Assembly (NCBI GenBank): GCA_014529385.2
Contig: CM043963.1
Location: forward strand, 65,153,395-65,217,394
DNA length: 64,000 bases
Reading direction: 5' to 3'
Origin: Adiantum capillus-veneris
Lineage: Eukaryota > Streptophyta > Polypodiopsida > Polypodiales > Pteridaceae
Each line of letters begins with the position of its first letter. Within the stretch, counting starts at the first letter, position 1. Below, piece by piece: positions 31,833-43,501 of this stretch. Under the pieces are notes generated by a model that worked only from the letters and a program-made list of their open reading frames with translations, was not told where the DNA came from and searched no databases. The position numbers and the translations under genes are program-made.

Positions 31833-33192
31833 TTAAAGAGTGCGTATGAAGTGATATCTCACCTCAATGTGCTTTGTCCTTGAATGAAAGGCCGAGTTCT
31901 TCGCAAGATGGATAGCGCTTTGGCTATCACTGTACAAGACACAATTGTCTTGTTTGAATCCAAGCTCTTCTAAGAATCTGTGAAGCCACATAATTTCTTT
32001 GCTTGCCTCTGTCATTGCTACATACTCTGCTTCCGTGATAGAAAGTGAAACCACTTTCTGTAGCTTTGAAGCCAGCTTACTGTTGTGCCTCCAACCATGA
32101 ACACATGGCCAGTAGTGCTTCTTCGAGTATCTTTGTCACCTGCCATATCTGCATCAGCATACCCTTCTAGAAAAATATCAGTTCCTCCAAAATACAAAGC
32201 ATTTGTTGTTGTCCCTTTTAGATACCTAAGTATCCACTTCACAGCTTGCCAATGCTCTTTACCTGGGTTGTCCATGAACCTACTCACAACTCCCACTGCA
32301 TGTGCAATGTCTGGCCTTGTCAGACCATAGCATACATTAGAGAACCTACCGCTGCAGCATATGGAACTTTAGACATATAGGCTATCTCCTCTTGTGTCTT
32401 TGGACACATATCCTTCGTTAGTTTAAAATGACCAGCAAAAGGTGTAGAAACTGGTTTTGCATTTTGCATTGCAAACCTTTCTAGTACCTTCTTGATGTAA
32501 TCTTCTTGAGATAGCTTTATTGTCTTCTTCGTCCTGTCCCTTGATATTTTCATACCAAGTATCCTCTTTGCAGCACCTAAATCTTTCATTGAAAAAGATT
32601 TAGACAGCTCCTCTTTTAGGTCTTTGATGTCCTGCATGTTAGCACTTGCAAAACATGTCATCAACATACAACATTAGGATGATGAATTTCCCATCTCCCA
32701 AATTCTTCGTGTAGATGTAGTGATCCGAGTTGCATCTTGTGAATCCATGATCCAACATCCATCGATCAAACTTCAAGTACCATTGTCTTGATGCTTGCTT
32801 TAAACCATACAAGCTTTTCTTTAATCTACAAACCATTTTCTCCTTACCTTTTACTTCATACCCCTTTGGTTGAAGCATGTAGATTTCCTCCTCTAAGTCA
32901 CCATGAGGGAATGCCGTATTTACATCCATTTGCTCGAGATTTAGATCATGAGCAACCACAAGGCTTAAGACAAGCCTAATTGAGTTCATTTTTACAACAG
33001 GATAAAATATTTCATTGAAGTCATATCTTTCTTTTGAGAAAACCCTTTTACCACAAGCCTAGACTTGTAGCTTTTCTTCCCACCTTCTTCTTCCTTCAGC
33101 TTGTACACCCATTTGTTTTGAAGTGCCCGCTTACCTTTAGGCAACTCAACCAACTCCCATGTCTGGTTGCGATGTAGTGATTCCATCTCCAC
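31833..33192 (-). pseudogene. Copia reverse transcriptase and RNase H, frameshifted
   Basis: In order: NQTWELVELPKGKRA, NKWVYKLKEE, YKSRLVVKGFSQKK, then a frameshift, MDVNTAFPHGDLEEEIYM and KKSLYGLKQASRQWYLKFD, the catalytic IILMLYVDDM, then a frameshift, and FSMKDLGAAKRILGMKI and AVGSLMYAMV. RPDIAHAVGVVSRFM follows. RNase H shows EGYADADMAGDKDTRRSTTG, SITEAEYVAMTEASKE, LYSDSQSAIHLAKN and HSRTKHIEVRYHFIR. Four frame changes (near 33020, 32645, 32325 and 32045) inactivate it. All catalytic residues I can see are otherwise kept. Confidence 0.93.
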
Positions 33193-35160
33193 TTACATGC
33201 TCTTCGTCCATTCTTCTTTGGATTCATGTTGCATAGCTTCTTCGTATGATTCCGGCTCTCCAGAATCTGAGATCAAGAGATGGTTGAAGGAAGGAACAAA
33301 CCTTTCTGGAGGTCTACTTGCTCTTGTAGATCTTCGGGGAATAGGTTGAGGCTCTTCATTTGGTTGACGTTGTTGCACATTGTCACCGTTTGCAGTCCTT
33401 GAGTCTTCACCATCCTCAAGCTCCATGTACTCATCACCTGTTTCTTTTGTTTGTTTTCTTTCCAACTAATCTTTGTACATATTTTGCTCGTTAAAAATTA
33501 TATCCCTACTCCTTAAGATTTTACCATCTTCAGGATTCCATAGGCGATACCCAAAGTCACCTTCTCCATAGCCAATGAAGAAACACTTTTTGGACTTTGC
33601 ATCTAGCTTTGATCTTAGGCTTCTATCTATGTGCATGAAAGCCTCACACCCAAACACTTTGAGAAATGCATAATTCACCGGTTTACCTGTCCATGCCTCT
33701 TTTGGAACTCCCCCATCCAATGCCGTTGAGGGTGACCGATTGATTAAGTACACAGATGTACTTACAGCTTCCGCCCAAAGCTCAAGCGATAGGCCTGCAT
33801 GTAGCCACATGCTTCGTGCTCGCTCCATGATTGTCCTGTTCATCCTTTCCGAAATCCCATTTTGTTGAGGTGTCCTTGGGGTTGTTCTTTGCCTCTGAAT
33901 GCCATTGCTAGCACAAAAGCTTTCAAAAGCTTGGCTGCAATATTCGCCTCCATTGTCAGATCTGAGGCATTTAACCTTGGTACCTGTTTCATTCTCCACA
34001 AAGGGTTTCCACCTTTGAAATATGGAAAATACATCGGATTTATTCTTCATGACATAAACCCATGTTTTTCTAGTCGCATCGTCTATGAATGTTACATAGT
34101 ACAATGAGCCACCAAGTGATGGTGTACTTGCAGGACCCCAAACATCAGAATGAACCAACTCAAGTTTTTTATTTTTTCTTTCATTTCTTGATTTTTGAAA
34201 TTTTACCCTCTTTTGTTTACCATAAACACAATCTTCATAGAACTCTAAGTCCACTTCTTTCAAACCTGGTAGAAGCTTCTTTGTTTGAAGGATTTGCATT
34301 CCTTTGGCACTCATATGCCCAAGTCGGTAGTGCCACACCGCACTGTCAACTTCTGCAGTTGCTCCACAAGATGAAGGTTGCGTGCTAACAGTACACAAGT
34401 AAAGTGTACCGACTTTTTCTCCCTTGGCAACCACCAAAGATCCCTTTGAGATCTTCCACCGTTTGTTTCCGAATGCAATGTTGTGACCTTCATCGTCCAA
34501 TTGTCCTGTAGAGATCAAATTTTTGCGAAGAGAAGGAACATGCCTAACATCTTTAAGCTTCCATTCATTTCCGTTAGCAGTTTTGACAGAAACTGTACCT
34601 TTGCCGACAATCTCATAAGCTTCATCATCTCCCAAGTATACATACCCAAAATTACCTTTGGTGTAGTCATGGAAATGTTGCTTGTGTGGTGTCGCATGGA
34701 ATGAAGCCCCGAAATCTACTATCCAGGAATTAGACACATTGTCTAATGAGAGAATTAGAGCATCTTGCTCTTCTTTACCTGCCACATTGGCCTCCGATGT
34801 TGGCTTGTTGTCTTGAGACTCTGTCTCCTTCTTCTTCTTGGACCAGCAATCCTTCTTGACGTGGCCCTTCTTGCCGCAGTTCCAACATTCAAGAATTGAC
34901 TTTGTGTGTGACTTGCTCCGCCTTGAGCGATCACGACCCTTTTGGTTTTTGAACCTTTCCTTAGGCCTTCCTCTTGTTTCCACTGACAATGCAACACTTG
35001 ATGATTCTCCTGTGCTTCTCCTTCGTATTTCCTCTCTTAGGAGAACACCCACAACATCATGAAACTTAAGAGTATTTGTACCAGAGATAGAATTACTTAT
35101 AGCCATCACAAGGCTGTCCCAACTATCCGGTAGAGATGATAGTATAAGGAGAGCTCGCAC
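33193..35160 (-). pseudogene. Copia nucleocapsid, protease and integrase region
   Basis: Same frame as gag after an in-frame TAA (35161-35163). It shows CWNCGKKGHVKKDC (CCHC knuckle), WIVDFGASFHATPHKQHF (protease, with Phe where most Copia proteases have Ser in DSGAS), and a pre-integrase WHYRLGHMSAKGMQIL. Integrase follows: LVHSDVWGPASTPSLGGSLY, LRSDNGGEYCSQAFESF and TPQQNGISERMNRTIMERAR, giving the D-D-E triad, then VFGCEAFMHID. A TAG at 33466-33468 and a TAA at 33193-33195 interrupt the linker to RT. The 564-codon open stretch is the best preserved pol part here. Confidence 0.93.
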
Positions 35161-35595
35161 TTAGTCATCGAAATTGATTTTCACCGATCGAAGTTGACTT
35201 AGGTTTGTGTTAAAGTCATTTAGGTGTTCTGCAACTGAACCATTCTCTGCCATCTTTAAATTGAACAATCGCTTCATAAGAAATACCTTATTGGATGCCC
35301 ATGGTTTCTTGTAGAAGTCATCAAGTGACTTCATCAATTCCTCCGTGGTCTTCATCTCCGAAACATTGAAGGCCACCATTGACGCCAAGCTTAACCGGAT
35401 TGTTCCCAGGGCCTTTCGATCAAGGACAATCCATGCTTCATCTGCCATCGTTGCGGGCTTCTTTTCAAGACCGCCTAGTGGCAAATAGAGGTCCTTTTGG
35501 TAGAGATAGTCTTCAATCTGCATCTTCCAATGTTGGTAGTTTTTGCCATTGAACTTCTCAATCTTGAGCTTCCCTTCCCCCGCCATAACTCCCAC
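35161..35595 (-). pseudogene. Copia gag N-terminal part
   Basis: Begins at ATG 35593-35595 (MGVMAGEGKLKIEKFNGKNY), with the Copia gag signature QHWKMQIEDYLYQKDL, then VAFNVSEMKTTEELMKSL and FNLKMAENGSVAEHLNDFN. It ends at NFDD with a TAA, after which the frame continues normally (RALLILSSLPDSWD), so only one codon change separates it from the rest. Confidence 0.93.
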
Positions 35596-35645
35596 TCAAT
35601 TCAAGGAATCCTTTCCTTGAGATAATTTAGTTACGAGAAAATCTT

Positions 35646-35657
35646 GCTCTGATACCA
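35646..35657 (-). other. Primer binding site, initiator tRNA-Met
   Basis: The minus strand reads TGGTATCAGAGC two bases inside the 5' LTR, the standard plant Copia primer site. Confidence 0.95.
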
Positions 35658-35659
35658 GT

Positions 35660-36471
35660 TGTTAGGAAATAAGACGTAGCTAAATAGATAATTGAGTAGA
35701 TTACTTAATGGAGAGAGACAAATTTACATACACGAGATTATAGAGTAGAGAGAGAGAGAGAGAGTACACATGATATACGTGGTTCATCCAATGTGGGCTA
35801 CGTCCACGGGAAAGCAGCCACTCAATGGCTTTAGTACTTTAAAACAAGAAGTAGTTTACAAAGGGATTATACCCTTAATGGAGCTCCCGCCTTGCTTCAC
35901 TCTCACCACCTCACACTCACCTTGTTGCATCAACTTCACACTCTATGAAATGTGTGTAGAAATGGCCTCCTTTTATAGGCCAAAAGGGCTGTCCTCTCTC
36001 ATGAGAGGCAGCCATGTGTAGCCGCCCTTGTGTAGATAAGTCCAAATCGGACCCTCCAATCCGCCCATGTGTGGCCGCCCTTGAGAAGACAAGTCCGCCT
36101 TTGAATTCGGCCACCGGCCACCGGCCATTGAATTCGGCCACCGGCCACCGGCCATTGACTTCCGACCACCGGCAACCGGCCATTGACTACCGGCCACCGG
36201 CCAACCGACGGTTGTTGTCCGATCACTTTCCGGCCGCCGGCCGGCCATAATATTTCGGCGAAAAGGAATATTCCGGCGAGGGAAAAAAAAGTCTCGGGGG
36301 CTTCCGCCTCTGAGGCGCCTAAAGTTCCCGTTGATTTTTGACCGTGACAATTTTGGTTTCCGGCGAGTGATTTTCTTTCACGCACGATGGCTTCTCCTCA
36401 TAATGGGGGCCTTACAAATGTGCGCTTTTATCATAGAAAATTACAAGGTTGATCAGGCTCCATACTTAACA
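35660..36471 (-). repeat. 5' LTR of the 5.57 kb Copia element (812 bp)
   Basis: TGTTAGGAAATAAGACG...CATACTTAACA on the plus strand. It includes a GA run near 35748-35763 and an array of GGCCACCGGCCATTGA-type units (about 36108-36215), expanded compared with the left LTR. Confidence 0.95.
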
Positions 36472-36476
36472 AAAAC

Positions 36477-36673
36477 GGGCCGCCTGCGGGCTGTGTACAG
36501 AGCACGCGAGAGAGAGAATGAGGGTGGGGTGAGGTGCTGAGGGAGGGGAGAGGGGATAGGGGGGTGGTGTGTGGTTGTGTATGGCCGAGAGCGCGTGAGG
36601 CGAGTGTGGGCGAGCACGAGGCTCGGAGGCCCGTAGCCGACACAGGGCAAGACAATGGGGGGGGAATGTAGTC

Positions 36674-36734
<61 letters not shown>

Positions 36735-37300
36735 GGGGGTGAGGTAGAGAGAGAGTTTTTTTAAGGGGTACGGGACCGTTTCTAAGAGAGGGTGAGAGAG
36801 AGCTAGATTCAGGGCTAGGTGAAGATAGGGGGGAGGAATATAATGTAGCGGCCCGCCGGGCTAGGGTGTGGACAAGTAGAGAGAGAATGAGAATCTTTGA
36901 AAGAGGGAGAGAGAGAGTATACCATATCTGTGAGACGGCCCGCCGGCGCTAGGGTGTGGACAAAGGCTTAGGCGTCTCATGTGCCTACCCGGCCGCATGA
37001 TGCAGCGGTGGAGCACAAGAGACATGGAATATTTGGCGGCGCCGAGCAGTAGGAGAGAGAGCTCGTCTTTTGGTGATAATGGAGGGGTGTGGCCAAACTG
37101 GCGGCGCCCCGCTAGTGGTTACCTAGGGGGGGGGGGGGGGAGGTATTGGTGAATGGTAAAGAATGTTTTTTTTCTTTCTCGGTAATGGGCCTTCTTTTCC
37201 TTCGTGTGTGGTTCTCACGATCATGGTTTCGAAAACCGCCCATCAGTATGTGCAATACTGCCTGTAGTGGAAACGGAGGCCGAAATGAGCCCGAGTCAGA
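36477..37300. other. GA- and G-rich stretch without genes
   Basis: Contains a GA run of about 27 units (36677-36731), many short GAGAG tracts, a G14 run near 37129-37142, and a phrase like CGGCCCGCCGG-GCTAGGGTGTGGACAA twice (36848 and 36932). No coding motif is seen. Confidence 0.6.
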
Positions 37301-37440
37301 AATCTGAGAAGACTAAGCTGGATGAGCTCCCCTGAAATTTTTGCCGACCTGCGAAGCTTGCCAAAGCTCACTAAAATCGGAGAAAGTGAGCAGGCGTGTG
37401 CTAGAGCTGCTCACGACTAAGCCCGAGAGGACGCAGCCTG

Positions 37441-37452
37441 CTCTAATACCAA
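37441..37452 (-). other. Primer binding site of the 229-bp-LTR Copia family
   Basis: The minus strand reads TTGGTATTAGAGC just inside the LTR at 37454, one change from the initiator tRNA-Met site. The internal region to its left is lost within about 150-300 bp. Confidence 0.8.
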
Positions 37453-37453
37453 T

Positions 37454-37682
37454 TGTTGGAATTAGGGTTTCAAGAAAACACACACAGCTTGGAGAAGACA
37501 AAGGAAGCTAAAGGCACACAATAGAGAGTGTATTATTTAGTTTGCAATGTAAAGATAGGTAGCCCTAGAAAGAATGGGCGTGTATACAATGTACGGGGGA
37601 AAAAACCTCCTAAAGAGGGAAAAAATCCCCCAGCATTCCTAAGTGTGTTCACACACATCACTACCACATGTATATGTTAACA
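37454..37682 (-). repeat. Copia LTR, 229 bp, nearly alone
   Basis: On the minus strand it runs TGTTAACATATACATGTGG...TAATTCCAACA and is followed by a primer site. Its sequence aligns over most of its length with plus-strand 46410-46597. The partner LTR and coding region are missing, so this is a truncated element end rather than a clean solo LTR. Confidence 0.82.
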
Positions 37683-38371
37683 GGGTTCCTACAGGTGGTC
37701 TGGTGCAGTCCCATTGCATTGGCATCCTGTTTTCAAGTGTATGGAGGAGTGAATGAGAGATTTTTCTCTTCAATTTTGCACGTGGGAGAGTCTATGGAAT
37801 CTCTAAGGTTTCCATGGATGTGTGTGTGCGTAACATTTAATGGCCTAGTATCTTGTATGTAGCGGAAAATAGCATGAACATAGTGAGCATTTCATTAGAA
37901 TAGATTCCTAATGAGACTAACAAGAGTGCTTGGGTGGAGAGAGAACCAAAAAGCATAACACCTAGTTAGATAGCATGAACAATACTTCAAAAGAAAGAGA
38001 AATTAAGCAATTGACAACAATTGAGGACCGGATTTGCATGGAGCCAGTCCCCGTCCAAAAGGCTTTGTATTATGATTTCTCCCATCAAGAGAGACATTTT
38101 ACAATACAATTCTTTGTGTTCCTTCAATACTAGCTAGTGCAATGAAGATGGAAACTTCATGCACTAAGCAAAACACTTATCAAACACAAAATCAATTCCC
38201 TCATGGTCTGAGATCCAAGACCTCACACAAATTCGAAGATGGTGAGAGCTAGTGGGGTATGAGAGTAGATTGAGAGGAAGAAGGAGTATTCTTACGAGAA
38301 ATATGTACATCTCCTCACATAATCACTCATATTAGCATAGCTTAGCTTAGTAATTAGCATGGTAGAGGAGA
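37683..38371. other. No recognisable gene
   Basis: About 690 bp without motifs. It leads into the 1.07 kb dispersed repeat and might be part of the same larger element, but the second copy has no equivalent. Confidence 0.45.
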
Positions 38372-39435
38372 TGAGCATGTATTGAAGCTTGGCTCTTGGC
38401 TGGATTTGCATCACAAAGCCAAGAGTCGTTGATGTAGGCCTCCCTTCTCACAAGCTTGGAGTAGGTGGTAAGCTTTCCATTAAAGCTTGAGAAGGAGAGA
38501 GAGTCTTCTTTGCTTCACACATGAGATTGTGTGAGTGTGTGTGTGATAATGCCTTGCAAAAATCATCCCCCTCTCTCTCTTGGTCGACCCCCCTTACTAA
38601 TTACTCATGCTAGAGCCCTATTGGACCTCCCCAGCCTCAGCCAATGGAAATTAACAGGCATAAGTGATAGCCTTCTGACATGTGTCCCCCTTTCCCCTTT
38701 TGTGAGAGCTTTAGGTAATTATTTAATTCAACTAAACTCTCATTGGACCCCTTTGCTTCCTGGCCAATAGGAATTAGGCAAGCCATTGGGCTGCTGAATT
38801 CTCATTGGTCCCCTTAGGAGACTGTCCAATAGTCTTCTAGAGAGCTTAATTCCTATTGGTTCTTCTTTTAAGTGTTTTTAAATTAATTAAACTAGATTTA
38901 CTCTAGCCTAATTCTCATTGGTTCACCTTCATGGCCATCCAATAAGATTTGAGTACAGCTTGTGGGCATCTGGCCTAGGGAGATGACATGTGTTCCTCTT
39001 TCCCCTTGTGTACAAAGGGAGATTGTGTGTGTGTGTGTGTGTGGGTGTTTCTCTCTCATGCCCTACTCCTTGGGCTCGCCCCCTCCTATGTAGGGCTTGA
39101 CAAAGACTTTTTGGGAGACACACAAAGCATCCAATTCCCCTAATCTTTGACCTTTGGACACAACCTTTGAATTTTGGAACCTTAGCATTTTGGAAGTCTT
39201 AATGGGCTAAACCTTAGGGTCTTTTGAGACCATTGTTGCACATAGCTCTTTTGCAAATGCCCCCCCCCCCCCCCCTTTGGATCCCTATTTTCCCTCCTTT
39301 GGATCCCTAATGTGTGACTGGTCTGCTAGCTTAACCAATATTCTAGCTTTTTCTCCCCTGACACTTCCCCATATTAAATGATTAGTTTAACATGAGAAAA
39401 TCATTTGGGAGAATTAGAGATTGATTGTTATGACA
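38372..39435. repeat. Dispersed repeat of about 1.07 kb, copy 1
   Basis: Starts TGAGCATGTATTGAAGCTTG and ends GTTATGACA. It aligns along its length with 48930-49997. The ends have the TG...CA form of an LTR but no target duplication or protein region was found. Inside are about ten CCAAT or ATTGG pentamers in 330 bp (38615-38945), a GT run near 39017 and a C16 run (39260-39275). Confidence 0.85.
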
Positions 39436-39900
39436 GTGTGCTACTCCAAAGAGTCCAACAGACTGGAGTTTGGTGAAGGTTTGGCAATGGTTTGAGAGAG
39501 GCCTTTTGTGACTAGAGTTTATGAGTTTTAGATGGTTTCTTGTATATTTTGGTCACCATCAAGTGTGATTTCAAGTGTTGATCAACTCGGCTCATCTTCT
39601 AGTGTCTTCGGGCAGGCAAGGGCTTGTAGGTCGAGGTGTTTGGATTTCGAATAGGGATTGTGGGGAGAGTTTTCATTGAGATCTTGAGTGATGGTGTATG
39701 TGGGCTGGAATTTAAGTAAATTCCTTGTGTTGTGTTGAGTTGTCTCGGTGTGTGAGTGTGCACACGATGTCTTTTTCTCCATCAACGTCTTCGTGCAAAG
39801 CACAAAGGCAACACGTATCGCAAACACTACACGAGAAACAAATCCCACTACTTGACAACCAGATGGCTACATCGACTCATGAACAACCAAACCTTTAGCG
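39436..39900. other. No recognisable gene
   Basis: Unique-looking sequence without motifs between the dispersed repeat and a decayed coding segment. Confidence 0.45.
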
Positions 39901-39908
39901 GCTTCCCA

Positions 39909-40758
39909 ATGTCATTGCAAGACATACATATTTCTATTTTCTAGGACTACAGTATCGGCAACGATATCTGCTGGGGCTTCGAAGTACGCCGATATTTTTC
40001 CAGTGGATGATCGACATTAGATTACTTGATCCCTAATACTTTCCTTGCCTGGCACAAATACGTTGAGACTCAAACCAAATGTTTTGGCATCCCAGACTTT
40101 GGCACACCTTGCCTAGGCAATATTGAATAGGTGCAAGCCAAGCTTTGTATCGACGAAATTTGAATCACAAACAAAATTTTATATATCAATGTGTTCGCCT
40201 TGTTGCACTCGCCAACAATTGAAACTACTCAAAGTCGCAAGGTACTTCTCCTAAACCAACAGTGGGCTATTTCCCCATTGCCATGCTTAGAATATGGGAT
40301 AGAATAGTCAAGAATAATGTGTACCACTCTTTTCATTCAATTCCTCCTGATGATTTTCATGATGTATTTGGGAAAATTTTATGTAATAACCCCCATCATA
40401 TTCGTATAATGTTTGATAATTACCACAAACCACAAATGTCCCCTAACTTTAGGGGCATATGTGTTGGAGATCAGTGGGATAAGCAATCCCCATATCTCTT
40501 TGACCACCTATCAGAGGAACGGGCAGAGATCCATGCATAAGAACACATACCAATCACCAATCTTACCCTACCCGATCATTGGTATGAATTCCACAAGCCG
40601 CACTTCTCTTGTCATGAGTACGGCCCATGGATGTGTTAGGAATCGCAAGACACTCATCCTGAATGGAAAGAAATGACTTTCATAGCCGCATGCGACAACT
40701 GGGAGGCCAAAGTTTACTGTATCTATGGTGAAGCAAAACCAAAGCAGAACCAATGTAA
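39909..40758 (+). pseudogene. Unrecognised decayed coding segment
   Basis: Two plus-strand frames have protein-like composition with only scattered stops. The first (39909-40260) reads DYSIGNDICWGFEVRRYFSS, NTFLAWHKYVETQTKCFGIP and FGTPCLGNIE with stops between. After a frameshift, 40262-40758 reads IWDRIVKNNVYHSFHSIPPD, NFRGICVGDQWDKQSPYLFD, then past a TAA LPDHWYEFHKPHFSCHEYGP, and past a TAG EWKEMTFIAACDNWEAKVYC. Aromatic, His and Cys richness is unusual for random translation. I do not recognise the family; a host exon cluster or an unknown mobile element protein are both possible. Confidence 0.5.
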
Positions 40759-41790
40759 ATAACCTCTTTTGTCATTTTATATGGATTTCTAGTGTTACGA
40801 GAATAAAATTTTCAATTTTTGTCTATGCCTCTTCCAATCTTTTAGCTCTTTCTTTGGAATTATCTTTTTGTTTGATCTACAATAGCAGATGTGTAATAAT
40901 TTTTGCAATTATTTTACATGTTGTCTACAAATCACTCCACTACGGTTGTAAAATTACCCAAAAAAATTTCCTACCGTTAAATACCCAGTAGGTGAAAATC
41001 CATATAAGTTAAGCTCCAAAATCAAAGATAACATTTATGCATCTACTGATGGTTGTTGGTTAACATTCCTACCACCTTGACACAAGATATTCCAGCCTCT
41101 CTCACTAGATAAACATAAAAAAGGTATTTAAAATTTACCTTTTCGCTTTATTGTCTCTACATTGAAGCACATAAGTATCGTTTATTAATGCATTCACACT
41201 GCAAGCAATCACTAATGGGAAAATATATTATATATATTGGGGTGATGAACACTTCTCTAACCTTAAATCCTCTCATTATCAGCTTCAATTTGTATTAAAC
41301 AAGATTCATATTTTCATTCTACTAAATTGAAACTCATTCCTACCTTAGACGTTACGTGACATTGCTATTCTTTTTTACGTATTTTAATTGACATAAATTG
41401 ATTTTGCTTAAGCAAGATGACACATTGTTTAATCACATAGCAGATTATTAGCACAAAATTGACACATTCTCGATTTGTTAACTATACTTTGATGCAAGTT
41501 TGATAGTGGTAGCCCTCTCCTACTTGTATCTCTCTCCACCCACACACTGATACATGCTTTTTTAGATGAACTATTTTCTCCAGCCATTTATCACATTCTG
41601 GCTTAAGCTTCTACTAAATGGAATTTTTATTGACATCATATAATATCAAGCTATAACATGAGCTCAATTCACTTGGGATGATTGTCAACATTCGATACAT
41701 ACTTTAGTAGTCCAACCTACTCCAATTTGGTACTAGGTAAGTATTTTGTAAGTTTTATACCTTGTCTAGTCCATTGGTCATGTGCACACA
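40759..41790. other. AT-rich stretch without recognisable genes
   Basis: About 1 kb of AT-rich DNA with no long frames or repeat structure that I could see. Confidence 0.5.
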
Positions 41791-41794
41791 AATT

Positions 41795-42112
41795 TGCCGA
41801 TTTTGGTAGTGTAAATGTTCATTCTAGTGTAGATTTGCTGATTTAGGCAACACCAACTATACGTACATCCGCTAGTTTAGGCAACACAAGTGAAAATTCC
41901 CCGATTTAGATAGCACGCCAACAAACTGTAGACTCACTAGTTTAAACAATATTAAGTGTAGATCCACCGATGTAGCCAGCACAAGTGCAGATTTGCTGAT
42001 TTAGACAGCACAAAACTAAATGCACGCCAGTTTAGGTAGCATTAGTGCAGATCCATTGATTTAGGCATCACAACTCATTGGCATAGATTCGCCGATTGAG
42101 GCAACACAGATC
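41795..42112. repeat. Degenerate minisatellite, about 8-9 units of 33-45 bp
   Basis: A phrase like GTGCAGATCCGCTGATTTAG followed by GCAGCACAA recurs with changes, for example GTAGATTTGCTGATTTAGGC, CATCCGCTAGTTTAGGCAAC, GCAGATTTGCTGATTTAGAC, GCAGATCCATTGATTTAGGC and TAGATTCGCCGATTGAGGCA. Confidence 0.8.
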
Positions 42113-43500
42113 ACAAAATCATGCTGCAATGGATGGCTACCACTGTCCCTATAATATGATTTTGTTAGCCGAGGTATGTAATTTCAATCATTTGGATTTA
42201 GAATTGGATTTGGACTTGGTATATGATGATATCTTGTCGCAACAGTGTTTGCAATTTATGAGAATTGATTTATTAAACGATGAGTGTGACCAATGATATT
42301 TTGATCCATCAGGGTATGACATGTATTGCTTATTCAAGTGGTGTTGGACACGAGAATATGTAGTATGTGGATGAAGATATGCCTAAGAAATGTTGTTTAA
42401 TTTTATGAATTTTTTCTTTCAATATGTGATACTTGTGACATAAACTACTAACCATTTTTTTTGACAAGTATGGTTTGCAAATTATTATCTTTGCAATTGA
42501 GGACAATTGTATTCTAACGGAGAGGTATGTAATGGAAATTGATATTTTGTTATTTACTGCATCTGACAAATGAGGAAAGTATGACCAAGCTATGGGCTAC
42601 ATGAACGAATATCACATTTATGGACATTTTATTATTTAAGTGCTCTTTATGAGCTATGGCCATTTAATGTCATGTTGTCCAGTATGTATTCACTTTGAAC
42701 ATTCAAGAAACTTATAAATAAATATGTGCAAGAGAAAAATGCTCACTCTTTCACAGGGGGAGATTGCACCCAGTGCATGTGTCTATTCTTCTCTCCTTTC
42801 CTCTCTTCTCTCTCGTCGAGCCGGTGTAGCACTCTACTCTAGGAGGTGCACCTGCACATGATTTCTCTTGTTCTCTCGCTCTCTACCTCTCTCGTGTTAG
42901 ATTTGCTATGTATTCTATGCATACACAATTGTGCAAGTATGTGGATCTTATGATTTTATCATCAATTATGTGCTATTTGTATGTTTTGCAAGGCTCTCTA
43001 TGCCTTCGATTGTAGCAGTTTGCATATCTCTGAGTTGAGTAGAAAACCTTGGTGGTGGATGATTTTTCATGGTTCACTAAAGACTCTGAAGATATCTCTG
43101 ATAAGACCACCTTGGTGGCTTAGTGTAACTTATCCCTTTTTGTCCCTGGTCGGGTCTTTCAAAATTCAGGTCTTTGTGACCCTTTGGTCTATGGGTCTAT
43201 GGAAACTAGCTTTGGGTACCCCAAAATTTTGAAATTAGAAAACCATAAAAATTTGTCCTATTTCTCTCAAACGTTTATATTGGATTTACTTGAATCAATT
43301 TTGAGTTGTGTAGCAAAAATTAGAGCAATTTTGGTGAACTGCACTTGAAACTACACTCAAAACAGTCTCAAGACTAGGATACATGAACTTTAGCTTGTAT
43401 TTTGGTCTCTAGAGCGTATTTTTATCTCAAAATTGATATATAAGATATACTCAAGTATATCTACAGGCTCATCAAGTCAAATACCCCCACTATGAAGAGG
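42113..43500. other. No certain gene; possible Copia 3' end
   Basis: Near 42755-42768 CACAGGGGGAGATTGCACCC looks like a Copia polypurine tract followed by an LTR edge (TGCACCCAGTGCA). No partner LTR or coding region was found, so this stays weak. Otherwise no motifs. Confidence 0.35.
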
Positions 43501-43501
43501 T

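Larger units (their letters stand above)
30899..36471 (-). mobile_element. Complete Ty1/Copia retrotransposon, mutated (5.57 kb)
   Basis: Bounded by LTRs 30899-31649 and 35660-36471, both TG...CA, with a target duplication AAAAC at 30894-30898 and 36472-36476. The primer site for initiator tRNA-Met (35646-35657) and a purine tract beside the left LTR give minus orientation. Gag, protease, integrase, RT and RNase H are all present in Copia order. Three in-frame stops and at least four frameshifts block expression, so the element is dead but structurally whole. Confidence 0.95.

Noticed and set aside
38372-39435. Solo LTR
   Set aside because: The ends are TG...CA-like, but no target-site duplication is present at either copy and no internal partner was found, so it is listed only as a dispersed repeat.
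41795-42112. CRISPR-like array
   Set aside because: Units are degenerate, contiguous and of varying length without unique spacers, and the DNA is plant nuclear; it is a minisatellite.
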